Source of the DNA: Actinokineospora diospyrosa
GTDB lineage: Bacteria > Actinomycetota > Actinomycetes > Mycobacteriales > Pseudonocardiaceae
Length of the DNA stretch: 64,000 nt
Assembly: GCF_024171925.1 (NCBI RefSeq)
Contig: NZ_JAMTCO010000005.1
Span: 1 to 64,000, forward strand
Reading direction: 5' to 3'
Shown here: positions 9,167 to 17,726 of the stretch, piece by piece
How the letters are laid out: every line of letters starts with the position of its first letter
Numbering within the stretch: the first letter of the stretch is position 1
Position numbers and translations under genes: made by a program
Notes under the pieces: generated by a model
What the model saw: the letters and a program-made list of their open reading frames with translations, nothing else
Told to the model about the DNA's origin: nothing
The model's database searches: none

Positions 9167-9649
9167 GTGAGCAGATGGACCGGTACATGGCTGTCCGGGC
9201 CCGGCGCGGGCTTCGACTCCGACGACGGCGAGGTGCGCTACCGCGGGGAGCGGCTGGGCGCACCGGAGCGCGGGCTCGGCTCGGTGGCCTCCACCGGGAT
9301 CCGGCTCGGCGCCCTGGTGCTCGACCTAGTCCTGGCCTCGCTGGTGACCTCGGTGTTCCTGCGGCCGGATTACGACGACCCGAGCCGGATGTGGCAGTTC
9401 AACGTCTGGGCCGGGCTGGCCTGGTTGCTGATCACCGTCGCCGGGGTCGCGCTCGCCGGGTTCACCCCGGCCAAGGCGCTGCTGGGCATGCGCGTGGTCC
9501 GCCTGGACGGCCAGCCGCTGGTCGGCCCGTTCCGCGCGATCCCGCGAACGCTGCTCATCGCCCTGGTCATCCCGGCCGCGATCGTCGACAAGGACGGCCG
9601 CGGCTTGCACGACAAGGTGGCCGGGACGATCGTGCTACGAACCCGCTGA
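9167..9649 (+). CDS. RDD family membrane protein
   Basis: About 160 residues with three hydrophobic segments (near residues 47-65, 80-100 and 125-142). The RDD hallmark is present in degraded form: the first helix is preceded by SVASTGIRLGALVLD, and FTPAKALLGMRVVRLDG follows the second helix. An RDD protein next to glnA is also seen in mycobacteria (beside glnA1), supporting conserved synteny. GTG at 9167 is preferred; ATG at 9125 is the alternative. The last 15 bases overlap the opposing GNAT gene. Confidence 0.8.
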   Translation: MSRWTGTWLSGPGAGFDSDDGEVRYRGERLGAPERGLGSVASTGIRLGALVLDLVLASLVTSVFLRPDYDDPSRMWQFNVWAGLAWLLITVAGVALAGFTPAKALLGMRVVRLDGQPLVGPFRAIPRTLLIALVIPAAIVDKDGRGLHDKVAGTIVLRTR

Positions 9650-10456
9650 CGGTTCGGCCAGGTGGATCGCGGTGGCGACCGGCGTGAAGCCGACCTTGCG
9701 GTAGACCCGGTCGGCGTCGTCGCCACCGGGGGTGAGCCAGGTCAAGGTAGCCCCGCCGAGCTCGGCAGCGGCTAGAACCGCGTGCGCGGTGACCAGAGCG
9801 CCGAGCCCCTTGCGGCGGTGCTCGGTCGTGGTGCCGACGCCGACGATCTCGGTGATGCCATCCGCGACCTGGGTCCACGACGCGACCGCCGCGGGTTCGC
9901 CATCGACCCTGGCCAGCACACTGCCACCGTCTTCCGGCCGCGGCGGTGGACCGGTCGGCAGATCACCTTCGAAGTCGAACGCCGCACCGGCCACCTTGGC
10001 GCCCTCGATCCGGTCCGCCTCGGTGTCGATGTAGGCGACGGTGACCCCCGCTGCCGTGGCGGGGACCTCGGCCTCGACCGGGTCCAGGACCATCACGGGG
10101 ATCCGCATGGTGACCCGCATGCCCGCCGCTTCGAGGAGTCCGGCGGCACCCGGGCAGGCCTGGTCGATCAGCTCGAACCGCAGGGTCTCCGGCGGGAAGG
10201 TCTCCCGCAGCAGGGCGATGGCCTGGACCACCTCGGACGCGCTGGTCACCGCCTCCCCCGGCCGGGACGCGACCGCGTAGGAGAGGTACGCGGGCCCGTC
10301 GACCGCGAGCAACCCGGTGAACGGCCCCGCGGGAACCACCCGCCTCGTCTGCTGCAACTCCGGCAGGTCGTCATCCCCCACCACCCGCCTGGCCCGGCTG
10401 AGACCGGACAACTGCGCGGCGGCGATGCGGGAGGCAAGCGGATCAGCGGAAGTCAC
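9635..10456 (-). CDS. GNAT family N-acetyltransferase
   Basis: The 273-residue product has a C-terminal GNAT domain: strand ITEIVGVGTTTEHRRKGLG (the R/Q-x-x-G-x-G/A acetyl-CoA loop reads RRKGLG), a helix with the TAHAV segment, then VYRKVGFTPVA. The N-terminal half is a probable second, degenerate GNAT lobe. The substrate is unknown. It is convergent with, and overlaps, the RDD gene. ATG at 10456 is used. Confidence 0.8.
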   Translation of the reverse strand: MTSADPLASRIAAAQLSGLSRARRVVGDDDLPELQQTRRVVPAGPFTGLLAVDGPAYLSYAVASRPGEAVTSASEVVQAIALLRETFPPETLRFELIDQACPGAAGLLEAAGMRVTMRIPVMVLDPVEAEVPATAAGVTVAYIDTEADRIEGAKVAGAAFDFEGDLPTGPPPRPEDGGSVLARVDGEPAAVASWTQVADGITEIVGVGTTTEHRRKGLGALVTAHAVLAAAELGGATLTWLTPGGDDADRVYRKVGFTPVATAIHLAEPSAGS

Positions 10457-10495
10457 GGGCGGACGGTAGCCCCGCCCGCCCGTTCCCGCCTCTAC

Positions 10496-11074
10496 TTAAT
10501 CAAGCCGAACTTCCACGGGGAACGGGACGTCGGTCTTGAAGGTCCCCGTGACCTCGGCCCCGCTGTGGTAGCCGAACTCCTCGCTCAGGTGCGCGGCCAC
10601 GAGCGACACCGGCTCGCTGAGGTCGAGGATCCAGTAGTGGGGGATGCCCGCCTCGGCGTACTCCGAGTACTTGACCACGCGGTCTGTCCGCTTCGAGCCC
10701 GGCGAGACGATCTCGACCACGACCAGGACCTCGGCCGCGCGCAGCAGGCCACCTTCGGCCTGGCGGCGCGCCACCTCCGCCTTCGGCACCACGACCAGGT
10801 CCGGTCGTCTGCTGAACCCGGGTTGTCCTGGTTCGGCCAACCCGAGGTCGATGTCGACCTCCAGGATGAGGTCGAGGTCGTCGGGCAACTGATCGAACAA
10901 CTGGTACCCCAACCCGAACATCACCTTCTGGTGCTCGGGCGTTGGGCTTGGTGACATCAACAAACGGCCCTCTAGCAACTCTGTGTAGCCGGTCCCGAGC
11001 TCGTCGAGATCGGCGTACTCCGCAATGGTCAGCAGGTGCGTGGGCGCGCTGGATTCGATGTGATGCCGTCGCAT
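10496..11074 (-). CDS. Uma2 family (DUF820) putative PD-(D/E)XK nuclease
   Basis: The protein carries the Uma2 signatures RRPDLVVVPKAE and VVVEIVSPGSKRTDRVVKYSEYAEAG followed by HYWILDL. Together these form the restriction-endonuclease-like core (Asp in RPDLVV, Glu in VEIVSP, Lys in KYSEYA). The family is common in multiple copies in actinobacteria and cyanobacteria, and its biological role is unsettled. Minus-strand GGAGGAG lies upstream of two candidate starts: GTG at 11083 (very close) and ATG at 11074 (12 bases). I use ATG; a TTG at 11107 is also open. The gene stands alone. Confidence 0.8.
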   Translation of the reverse strand: MRRHHIESSAPTHLLTIAEYADLDELGTGYTELLEGRLLMSPSPTPEHQKVMFGLGYQLFDQLPDDLDLILEVDIDLGLAEPGQPGFSRRPDLVVVPKAEVARRQAEGGLLRAAEVLVVVEIVSPGSKRTDRVVKYSEYAEAGIPHYWILDLSEPVSLVAAHLSEEFGYHSGAEVTGTFKTDVPFPVEVRLD

Positions 11075-11144
11075 CGCGATCACGGGCTCCTCCTCGCGTT
11101 CGACCAAAGGGTCTCAGAGGGGTACGACAAACGGTCTAACGCGC

Positions 11145-11876
11145 CTACCTGCGGCGCATTGTGCGCTGGACGCTGCGCATCTTGGCGCCCGCGGGCATCG
11201 GGCCCTTGGGCATCGCCGCGCCGCGGGCGGTGATGGCCGCCAGGCGCTTCTCGACGGTGTCGATCTGGGCCGGGCGCAGGTTGTTGGGGAGCTTCATCAG
11301 GTGCTTCTGCAGCTTGCTGAGCTGGACCTGCCCCTCCTCCTTGCCCACGATGACGTCGTAGATGGGGGTGTCGCCGATGAGCCGGGCGACGCGCTTCTTC
11401 TCCTGGGCGAGCAGGGTCTTCACCCGGTGCGGGGCGCCCTCGGCGACCAGCACCACGCCGGGGCGGCCGATCACCCGGTGGATCACGTCGAGCTGGGTGG
11501 TGCCGTTGACCGCCGGGGTCACCCGCCAGCGGCCGCGCAGGAAGTTCTCCAGCACCCACCCCGCCGCGCCCGGCTGGTCCTCGGCCTTGGCGAACTGGGT
11601 CCGCTGCACCCGCCGCCCGAGCAGGATGACCGCCGCGAGCAGGCCGAACATGACGCCGACCGGCAGCAGGTACCACTCGATGCCCAGCAGCAAGCCGATC
11701 CCGAACGCCACCGCGGCGACCAGCACCACGGCGCCGATCATGAGTGGCAGCAGCGCCTTGTCTTCCTTGCGCTGCATGTTGAACGCCTGGAAGATCTGCG
11801 CGCGCCGGGCCTTGGACGCGGCCTTGCGCGCCTGCTTGGCTTCCTTGGCGGCCGCCTTGTCCTGCTTCTGAGCCAT
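11145..11876 (-). CDS. DUF4191 family membrane protein
   Basis: 243 residues: a highly charged Lys/Ala-rich N-terminus (1-35), two adjacent transmembrane helices (about 43-65 and 68-88), then a soluble domain with GRPGVVLVAEG and LIGDTPIYDVIVG, ending in an Arg-rich tail. This matches the actinobacterial DUF4191 family, whose mycobacterial member also sits near glnA1. The function is unknown. The start is MAQKQDKAAAK at 11876; another ATG lies two codons upstream. Confidence 0.85.
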   Translation of the reverse strand: MAQKQDKAAAKEAKQARKAASKARRAQIFQAFNMQRKEDKALLPLMIGAVVLVAAVAFGIGLLLGIEWYLLPVGVMFGLLAAVILLGRRVQRTQFAKAEDQPGAAGWVLENFLRGRWRVTPAVNGTTQLDVIHRVIGRPGVVLVAEGAPHRVKTLLAQEKKRVARLIGDTPIYDVIVGKEEGQVQLSKLQKHLMKLPNNLRPAQIDTVEKRLAAITARGAAMPKGPMPAGAKMRSVQRTMRRR

Positions 11877-11938
11877 AACCACCAGGATACGGGGCCGCCT
11901 CCCCCGGTTGGTGGCCGCGCTCTGCGAGGATGCACCGC

Positions 11939-14023
11939 ATGGCTGGCGCGGACACGGACCTGATCGCCGGGCTCGACCCGGAGCAGCTCGCCGCGGTGCG
12001 GGCGCCGCGCGGTCCGGTGTGCGTCCTGGCCGGTGCCGGGACCGGCAAGACCAGGACCATCGTCAGCCGCATCGCGCACCTCATCGGCGCTGGTCACGTC
12101 ACCGCGGGCCAGGTGCTGGCGGTCACCTTCACCGCGCGCGCCGCGGGCGAGATGCGCACCAGGCTGCGCGCGATGGGCATCTCCGGCGCCCAGGCCAGGA
12201 CCTTCCACTCCGCCGCGCTGCGCCAGCTGCGCTACTTCTGGCCGCGGGTCGTCGGCGACGCGCCGTGGGAGCTGCTCGAGACCAAGTTGCGGCTGGTCGG
12301 CCAGGCGGCTCACCGGGCGGGCACGGGCACCGAGCGGGAGGCGCTGCGCGACCTCGCCAGCGAGATCGAGTGGGCGAAGGCGTCCCTGGTCGCCCCGGAG
12401 GACTACCCGGCGGCCGCCGCCCGCGCCCGCCGCGACACCCCGGCCGCGCCCGAGCTGGTCGCGAAGGTCTACGCCGGGTACGAGTCGCTGAAGAACGCGG
12501 CCAAGGTGCTCGACTTCGACGACCTGCTGCTGCACACCGCCGCGGCGCTGGAAGAGAACAGCGAGGTCGCTGACGAGTTCCGCGACCGGTACCGCTGCTT
12601 CGTCGTCGACGAGTACCAGGACGTCACCCCGCTGCAGCAGCGCGTCCTCGACGCCTGGCTCGGCCGCCGCGATGACCTCACCGTCGTCGGTGACGCCAAC
12701 CAGACCATCTACTCCTTCGCGGGTGCCTCGCCGCGGCCGCTGCTCGACTTCACCCGCCGCTTCCCCGAGGCGGCTGTCGTCCGACTTGAGCGCGACTACC
12801 GGTCCACGCCCGAAGTCGTATCGCTCGCGAACCGGGTCATCTCCGCGGCGCGCGATAGGCCCGCCGGGTCGCGGCTGCGGCTGGTCGGTCAGCGTCCGGC
12901 AGGGCCAGAGCCCCGCTTCGCTGAGTACGACGATGAGCCTGCCGAGGCATCGGCAGTGGCTGCCCGGGTCAAAGAGCTCGTTGACGCCGGTACACCGCTA
13001 AGCGAGATCGCCGTGCTCTATCGCATCAACGCTCAGTCCGAGGTGTACGAGCAGGCGCTGACTGAGCTGGAGATCCCCTACCTGGTGCGCGGCGGCGAGC
13101 GCTTCTTCGCCCGCCAGGAGATCCGTCAGGCGATGGCCGCACTGCGCACAGCAGCAGGACGTCCACCCGAGGGCGAATTACCTGCTGTTGTGCGCCAGGT
13201 TCTAGCGCCTATCGGGCTCACCGACGAGCCCCCCGCAGGCGGGTCTGCCCGCGAGCGGTGGGGGTCGTTGTTAGCGCTTGTTGAGCTTGCCGAGGAGCTA
13301 GCCGCCGCGCTCCCGGACGCAGACCTATCGCGCTACGTATCCGAGTTGGACCAGCGTGCCCAGGCTCAACACCCGCCGACGGTCGAAGGCGTCACTCTCG
13401 CCTCCCTGCACGCGGCGAAGGGCCTGGAGTGGGACGCCGTGTTCCTAGTGGGCCTGACCGACGGCACCATGCCCATTCAGCACGCAGACGGTGACGACGC
13501 CGCCATCGAGGAGGAGCGCCGACTGCTCTATGTCGGCGTCACCCGCGCGCGCGAGCATTTGGCGCTGTCCTGGGCTCTTGCGCGAACCGAGGGCGGTAAG
13601 CGCTACCGCAGGCGAAGCCGGTTCCTCTACGGCCTCATCCCGGACAACGACCCGGTCGCTCGTATCGCCGCGTCCCGGCAGCGGGAGATGCCCAGGCAGG
13701 CGATGGCCCGCGGCATGAACCCCGTCCGGTACTGCCGCGTGTGCGGGGACAAGCTGGTCGGCACGATGCCGGTGAAGCTGGGTCGCTGCGAGAGCTGCCC
13801 GTCCGACCTGGACGAGGGCCTGCTCGAGCGGCTGCGCGAGTGGCGGCTGGAGCGGTCCAAGGGCCTGAAGGTCCCGGCCTATGTGATCTTCACCGACGCC
13901 ACGCTGCTGGCCATCGCCGAGCAGCGACCGGCCGACCGGGCCGCGCTGGTGGCCATCTCCGGGGTCGGCGCCAGCAAGCTGGACCGGTTCGGCGCCGAGG
14001 TGCTGGCGATCACCGGGGCCTGA
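11939..14023 (+). CDS. uvrD2: ATP-dependent DNA helicase UvrD2 (SF1A)
   Basis: 694 residues: Walker A GAGTGKT near the N-terminus, DEYQDV (motif II), [10 protein letters not shown] (III), VTRAREHL (VI). After the helicase core come a zinc-finger-like C-x2-C...C-x2-C segment ([14 protein letters not shown]) and a C-terminal HRDC domain (about 620-694). This layout is typical of mycobacterial UvrD2, a 3'-5' helicase used in DNA repair. ATG at 11939 has GAGG nine bases upstream; ATG at 11930 has no room for a ribosome site. Two TTA codons (about 13180 and 13270) lie in a block (about 12770-13640) with relaxed third positions unlike the two ends of the gene. Confidence 0.93.
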   Translation: MAGADTDLIAGLDPEQLAAVRAPRGPVCVLAGAGTGKTRTIVSRIAHLIGAGHVTAGQVLAVTFTARAAGEMRTRLRAMGISGAQARTFHSAALRQLRYFWPRVVGDAPWELLETKLRLVGQAAHRAGTGTEREALRDLASEIEWAKASLVAPEDYPAAAARARRDTPAAPELVAKVYAGYESLKNAAKVLDFDDLLLHTAAALEENSEVADEFRDRYRCFVVDEYQDVTPLQQRVLDAWLGRRDDLTVVGDANQTIYSFAGASPRPLLDFTRRFPEAAVVRLERDYRSTPEVVSLANRVISAARDRPAGSRLRLVGQRPAGPEPRFAEYDDEPAEASAVAARVKELVDAGTPLSEIAVLYRINAQSEVYEQALTELEIPYLVRGGERFFARQEIRQAMAALRTAAGRPPEGELPAVVRQVLAPIGLTDEPPAGGSARERWGSLLALVELAEELAAALPDADLSRYVSELDQRAQAQHPPTVEGVTLASLHAAKGLEWDAVFLVGLTDGTMPIQHADGDDAAIEEERRLLYVGVTRAREHLALSWALARTEGGKRYRRRSRFLYGLIPDNDPVARIAASRQREMPRQAMARGMNPVRYCRVCGDKLVGTMPVKLGRCESCPSDLDEGLLERLREWRLERSKGLKVPAYVIFTDATLLAIAEQRPADRAALVAISGVGASKLDRFGAEVLAITGA

Positions 14024-14075
14024 CTACCGGTCGAGTGATGTGTGACCGGGGTCACGGGAAGTTCTGGAAATTGGG

Positions 14076-14105
14076 TTGCACGGCCTCTGCCAGGGCCAAT
14101 AATCT
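14076..14105 (+). promoter_or_regulatory. Probable whiB7 promoter
   Basis: TTGCAC (14076-14081) and TAATCT (14100-14105) are separated by 18 bases, a good sigma-A-type pair. A short A/T run (AAATT) lies just upstream of the -35. WhiB7-controlled promoters are known for an AT-rich patch near the -35, so autoregulation is plausible. The transcript would start near 14112, leaving a leader of about 480 bases before whiB7. Confidence 0.55.
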
Positions 14106-14181
14106 GCTGTGGCAGGCACGAAGTGCCCGCGCGAACCCGTCCGAAGCTGAGTCCAACCGTAGCAGGAAGGTGGTGGCCCCC

Positions 14182-14460
14182 GTGGTGATCTTCATGACGA
14201 ATGCGGCCGCTGGCTTCCCGCTGCTCGCGGGCAGCGGCTCTCGTGCGTGCGCCACCGGTGGGTTGGTTCCCACCGCCGCGTGGCCGCGTGAGCGGGGTAC
14301 TGGGACTGCCAATGGGATCGCCGTGCACATCGGCGCCCCGAAGCAGAACCCCGTTCAGACGGCTGGGGCCGTCTTCGCCGATCGAGAGCAGACCACTGTC
14401 GGCTCCATCGATCTCGTCGTCACCAAGTACCTGTCCGCAGCCTCAGGCTGGAGGACTTGA
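14182..14460 (+). CDS. Upstream ORF in the whiB7 leader
   Basis: An open frame of about 92 codons from GTG at 14182 (AAGGTGG eight bases upstream) to TGA at 14458-14460. GTG at 14170, 14173 or 14185 and ATG at 14194 are alternatives. The product resembles no known domain and has ordinary rather than protein-like composition, as expected for a regulatory leader peptide. Its stop lies 28 bases before a strong terminator. Leader ORFs that sense ribosome stalling are established for whiB7 in mycobacteria and Streptomyces; here the role is inferred from position and RNA structure. Confidence 0.55.
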   Translation: MVIFMTNAAAGFPLLAGSGSRACATGGLVPTAAWPRERGTGTANGIAVHIGAPKQNPVQTAGAVFADREQTTVGSIDLVVTKYLSAASGWRT

Positions 14461-14491
14461 CGCCCTGTCAAGAACCTCCCAGGCCCGAGGC
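14440..14491 (+). promoter_or_regulatory. Candidate antiterminator hairpin of the whiB7 leader
   Basis: From 14440 the RNA can form a long interrupted hairpin. GCCTC pairs with GAGGC (14487-14491), GGC/TGG/AGG pair with the CCTCCCAGGCC side, and the tip is CTTGAC-gccct-GTCAAG. The 5' arm lies in the last codons of the uORF, and the 3' arm takes the first bases of the terminator stem. A ribosome at the uORF stop would open it and free the terminator. Confidence 0.45.
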
Positions 14492-14529
14492 CGCGGACTC
14501 CGATACCGGAATCCGCGGCCTTTTTGTTT
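14489..14529 (+). terminator. Intrinsic terminator (attenuator) in front of whiB7
   Basis: GGCCGCGGACTCCG (14489-14502) pairs with CGGAATCCGCGGCC (14507-14520) with one A.C mismatch and an ATAC loop, followed by TTTTTGTTTG. The terminator lies between the uORF and whiB7, 67 bases before the whiB7 start. That is the position expected for attenuation rather than for ending uvrD2. Confidence 0.85.
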
Positions 14530-14595
14530 GCCATGAACCAGACATCGCCACGCCACCAGGTTTCCCACGCTTCAACGTCACAGGAGTGCACCACC

Positions 14596-14985
14596 ATGAG
14601 TACCGCCACCGCTCCCCTTCCGGGCGGAGCGTTCACCGATCTGATGAGCCCGCCGGGCACAGGGGTCAGCGAGCTGCTTGACGCGGCTCCCGCGGCCGGG
14701 CTCGACCTGCCCTGCCGTTCCACCGAGAACCCGGACCTGTGGTTCGCCGACGCGCCGACCGAGCTGGAGCGCGCCAAGGTCCTCTGCGGCGACTGCCCCG
14801 TGCGGGCCGCCTGCCTCGCTTCCGCCCTGGCCCGGCACGAGCCGTGGGGCGTCTGGGGTGGCGAGATCTTCGAGCGCGGCGCGGTCATCGCCCGCAAGCG
14901 GCCCCGTGGCCGCCCGCGCAAGGAGGACCTCGCCAGGGACGCCGCCGAGCGCTCCGCCGGTCAGCGGGACGAGGTCGCCGCGTGA
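14596..14985 (+). CDS. whiB7: WhiB7 family transcriptional regulator
   Basis: 129 residues. The four cysteines for the iron-sulfur cluster are at LPCRS and LCGDCPVRAAC, followed by the WhiB turn GVWGGE and then the AT-hook RGRPRK that sets WhiB7 apart from other Wbl proteins. WhiB7 binds the primary sigma factor and turns on intrinsic resistance genes when translation is inhibited. ATG at 14596 has AGGAG nine bases upstream. The position next to uvrD2 is the same as in mycobacteria. Expression is probably set by the leader uORF and terminator just upstream. Confidence 0.95.
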   Translation: MSTATAPLPGGAFTDLMSPPGTGVSELLDAAPAAGLDLPCRSTENPDLWFADAPTELERAKVLCGDCPVRAACLASALARHEPWGVWGGEIFERGAVIARKRPRGRPRKEDLARDAAERSAGQRDEVAA

Positions 14986-15197
14986 ACGCGCTGATGAAAG
15001 ACCCGATGTTCGAGTTCAAGCCAGGGGGTTTCCCGCAAATGTTGCTCTATGAAGACATAGCCCGATCTCGAAGGCTCGAGGCGGAGCAGGCGGCGCGCGC
15101 GCACCGCCTGGTCCGCCAGCTGAGCTCAGCCAGGCGATGGCGTCGGATCTCCACCTGGGCGGCCAAGCGCGCCGATCGCGCCACCGCCGGTCTGTAG
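14982..15197 (+). CDS. Small basic protein coupled to whiB7
   Basis: A 71-residue frame starting with a GTG that overlaps the whiB7 stop (GTGA); ATG at 14994 would give 67 residues. The N-terminus is mixed (MFEFKPGGFPQMLLYEDIA), and the rest is a long Arg/Ala-rich amphipathic helix (residues about 28-65). No family is recognised for certain. The overlap suggests co-translation with whiB7. A strong hairpin follows the stop. Confidence 0.6.
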   Translation: MNALMKDPMFEFKPGGFPQMLLYEDIARSRRLEAEQAARAHRLVRQLSSARRWRRISTWAAKRADRATAGL

Positions 15198-15209
15198 TCC
15201 CACACCACC

Positions 15210-15247
15210 CCGAAGCCCACCGCGGTCGCCGCCGCGGTGGGCTTCGG
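15210..15247 (+). terminator. Hairpin terminator after the whiB7 operon
   Basis: CCGAAGCCCACCGCGG pairs with its complement (ending GGGCTTCGG) across a short loop. No U-tract follows, so it is a G/C-rich hairpin terminator of the kind common in actinobacteria. Confidence 0.65.
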
Positions 15248-15265
15248 CCGTTCGGGTGGAGAAAC

Positions 15266-15985
15266 ATGGTGGCAACGCCGATGTCATCCCCGGTGCGCGG
15301 ACCGGCGCTACCGTGGCTGTTCCCTGCCCACGATCAGCGTCTGGACGTGGTGATGCACAGCGATGACGCGAGCACTGCTGGTGGTGGCCGTGAGCGCGGG
15401 GTCGAGGTCGGGCGCACCGGTGCCCGATTCGGCCCGCCCGGCCAGTGGCGCGGTCCCGACCGGCCAGACCGCTCCGACGAGCTCGACGCCGACGGGGCGA
15501 GCCAGGTCGAGACCGACATCGGCCAGGTCGGCGCCCGGTTCGGGTCGCGCAAGCGCCGCGGGTCCGCCGAGCAGGACCCCGAGCCCGCCGCAGCCGATGT
15601 CGTCGTGCCGGAGCAGGCGCCCGCGCTGGATGAGCTGACCGATGACGAGTGGGTGTCGCGCCCGCAGGTGCACGCGCTGGTCCGCCCCTACGCCTGGACC
15701 GGCGGCCGCACCAGGGCGCGGGCCGACCTGGCGGTCGAGGCCCTGGTCAGCACGGTCGAGGTGCCCAGGCGCGCGTCCTGGGAACACCGGATGATCACCG
15801 ACCTGTGCCTGAGCCCGCGCTCGGTCGCCGAGGTCGCCGCGCTCATCTCGGTGCCGCTCGGGGTGGCCCGGGTCCTGATCACCGACCTGGCCGACCGGGG
15901 CGTGCTCACCGTGCACGAGGTCGCCGAGGACACCCCCGACCTGGCCTTCATGAGCCGGGTGCTCTCCGCCCTGCGCAAACTCTGA
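15266..15985 (+). CDS. DUF742 domain protein (orphan)
   Basis: 239 residues. The N-terminal half is low-complexity and carries two spaced GARFG words (RTGARFG, QVGARFG). The C-terminal half (about 130-239) is a DUF742 winged-helix-like domain: VRPYAWTGGRTR, a helix pair, SVAEVAALISVPLGVARVLI, then DRGVLTVHE. DUF742 proteins normally occur in conservons with a histidine kinase, a roadblock protein and a small GTPase; none is present here. The start is uncertain: ATG at 15266 has GGTGGAG close by, while GTG 15347 or ATG 15353 would remove 27-29 residues. Confidence 0.75.
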   Translation: MVATPMSSPVRGPALPWLFPAHDQRLDVVMHSDDASTAGGGRERGVEVGRTGARFGPPGQWRGPDRPDRSDELDADGASQVETDIGQVGARFGSRKRRGSAEQDPEPAAADVVVPEQAPALDELTDDEWVSRPQVHALVRPYAWTGGRTRARADLAVEALVSTVEVPRRASWEHRMITDLCLSPRSVAEVAALISVPLGVARVLITDLADRGVLTVHEVAEDTPDLAFMSRVLSALRKL

Positions 15986-16068
15986 CCGCTTCGCCGAAGC
16001 CCGCGCGACCCGATCGTGTTCGTGCTGGGCGCTTCGACCGGGTCCCCGGGATCGGTAGCGTGGTGGCC

Positions 16069-16239
16069 ATGGAGCCAACCTGTTCCCTGTGCGGTCGCCT
16101 CCGGTCGGCCGAGCCCGCGGTGGCGGCGCTGGCGTGGGTGGCCGAGCAGGACGAGCGGGGGACGACCTGGCTGTGCCCGGCCTGCGCTCGCAAGCACGTG
16201 CGCGACATCGAGGGCAAGCTCCCCGCCGAGTACTGGTGA
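16069..16239 (+). CDS. Small zinc-ribbon protein
   Basis: A 56-residue product with two Cys pairs (TCSLCGR near the start, CPACARKH near residue 37) spaced for one zinc ribbon, plus AEQDERGTTW between them. Domains like this often bind nucleic acid or protein, but no role can be assigned. It ends one base before the stop of the opposing ABC1 gene. The ATG at 16069 puts the first Cys at residue 5. Confidence 0.7.
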   Translation: MEPTCSLCGRLRSAEPAVAALAWVAEQDERGTTWLCPACARKHVRDIEGKLPAEYW

Positions 16240-16240
16240 C

Positions 16241-17557
16241 CTACTCCTCTTCGGCGAACCCCGGCTGCCATCGCGTGATGATGTCGCGCATCGAGAATTG
16301 CGCGTCGAGTTGGCACAGGATTCCGGTCGCCCCCGCGGTGACCCGCTGGATCAGCAGGTATTGCGGCGGCAGGTTGAGCGACCGGCCGGTTTTGAAGTCC
16401 TGACCGCGCAGGTCACCGACCCGCTCGGCCTGCCGTTGCATCCACGCTCGGGTGAAGTGGAACGTGTCCACGGACGCGGGTTCGGCGAACGGCGCCAGGT
16501 AGGCCAACACGTGGTCCGGGTCGAGTCGCATTCCCTCGCGGATGAAGCCCTCGTCGCGCATGAGCTCCATCAACTCGGCCGAGCGGCCCTGCAGGGAGAG
16601 CCGGGTCATCATGCCGAGCGGCCGGGGGAGGCCCTCCGGGAGCCGGGCGACGGCGCCGAAGTCGATCACGCACAGGCGCCCGTCCTGGGTGAGCATGAAG
16701 TTGCCGGGGTGCGGGTCGGAGTGCAGCAGGCCCGCCCGGGCGGGGGAGGAGAAGTGGAACTCCGAGAGCAGCCTGCCCGCCTGGTCGCGCTCGTCGCGGG
16801 TGCCCGACCGGATGACGCTCGCCAGCGGGCGGCCGTCGACCCACTCGGTGATGGTCACCTTCGGGGCGCTGGCCACGACCCGGGGGACCAGCACGCGCTC
16901 GTCGTCGGCGAAGGCCTTGGCGAAGACGCGCTGGTTGCCCGCCTCGGCGCGGTAGTCGAGCTCCTCGACCATCCGGTCGGTCAGCTCCTGCAGCAGCGGC
17001 TTGATCTCCATCCCCGGCGCGAACGGCTGGAACAGCCTGCTGAAGCGCTGCAGCTGCCGCAGGTCCGACAGCAGCGCCTCGTCCGCGCCCGGGTACTGCA
17101 CCTTGACCGCGACCCGCCGACCGTCGTGCCACACCGCGCGGTGGACCTGCCCGATGCTCGCGGCCGCGGCGGGGGTGTCGTCGAACTCGGTGAACCGCTT
17201 GCCCCAGCCCCGCCCCAGCTGCTGGGCCAACACCCGGTGCATGACCTGCGCGCTCATCGGCGGCGCGGCGGCCTGCAGCTTGGTCAGCGCTTCGCGGTAG
17301 GGCTCCGCCAGCTCGTCGGGCACCGCGGCCTCGAACACCGACAGCGCCTGCCCGAACTTCATCGCCCCGCCCTTGAGCTGGCCGAGGACGGCGAACAGCT
17401 GCTCGGCGGTGCGCGCGGACAGCTCCGCGCTGACCGCCTCGGCGCTCTGCCCGGCCAGCCGCTTACCCCAGCCGCCCACCGCCCGGCCCGCGACCCCCAG
17501 CGGGATGCTGGCCAGCCGAGCGGTCCGCGCGACGGTCTTGCGTGGCATCTCGGTCAC
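16241..17557 (-). CDS. ABC1/UbiB family atypical kinase
   Basis: 438 residues with the UbiB family signatures: KFGQALS (KxGQ), the Ala-rich loop AAAASIGQV, VAVKVQYPG (catalytic Lys), HSDPHPGNF and IDFGAV (metal-binding Asp). Members bind ATP and are tied to quinone or lipid handling. Actinobacteria make menaquinone, so the exact role here is open. A homologue sits next to whiB7/uvrD2 in mycobacteria. GTG at 17557 and ATG at 17548 are both possible starts. Confidence 0.88.
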   Translation of the reverse strand: MTEMPRKTVARTARLASIPLGVAGRAVGGWGKRLAGQSAEAVSAELSARTAEQLFAVLGQLKGGAMKFGQALSVFEAAVPDELAEPYREALTKLQAAAPPMSAQVMHRVLAQQLGRGWGKRFTEFDDTPAAAASIGQVHRAVWHDGRRVAVKVQYPGADEALLSDLRQLQRFSRLFQPFAPGMEIKPLLQELTDRMVEELDYRAEAGNQRVFAKAFADDERVLVPRVVASAPKVTITEWVDGRPLASVIRSGTRDERDQAGRLLSEFHFSSPARAGLLHSDPHPGNFMLTQDGRLCVIDFGAVARLPEGLPRPLGMMTRLSLQGRSAELMELMRDEGFIREGMRLDPDHVLAYLAPFAEPASVDTFHFTRAWMQRQAERVGDLRGQDFKTGRSLNLPPQYLLIQRVTAGATGILCQLDAQFSMRDIITRWQPGFAEEE

Positions 17558-17683
17558 CCGGCGATTGTCCCTTGTCCCGCGCCGCGATCGCAGGCGAATA
17601 GCACTCGGGTCTTGGCGGTCGGGCCACAGCTGCCGCCGGTGCCCAGGTCACAGCCTCCAATCAGCTCCTCGAAGGTGGTGCGT

Positions 17684-17723
17684 CGCCCTCTTGTCCGCCA
17701 AGTGGGTGGCGGGCAAGAGGGCG
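17684..17723 (-). terminator. Hairpin terminator after the ThiF-like gene
   Basis: CGCCCTCTTG-t-CCGCCA and TGGCGG-g-CAAGAGGGCG form a 16-bp stem with one mismatch and a 6-nt loop, four bases beyond the stop of the minus-strand gene ending at 17727. Confidence 0.7.
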
Positions 17724-17726
17724 CTG

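Noticed and set aside
13741-14460. One long plus-strand gene running from the end of uvrD2 through the whiB7 leader
   Set aside because: Its first half is a shadow of uvrD2 in another frame; only the last ~92 codons lie in the leader and are kept as the uORF.
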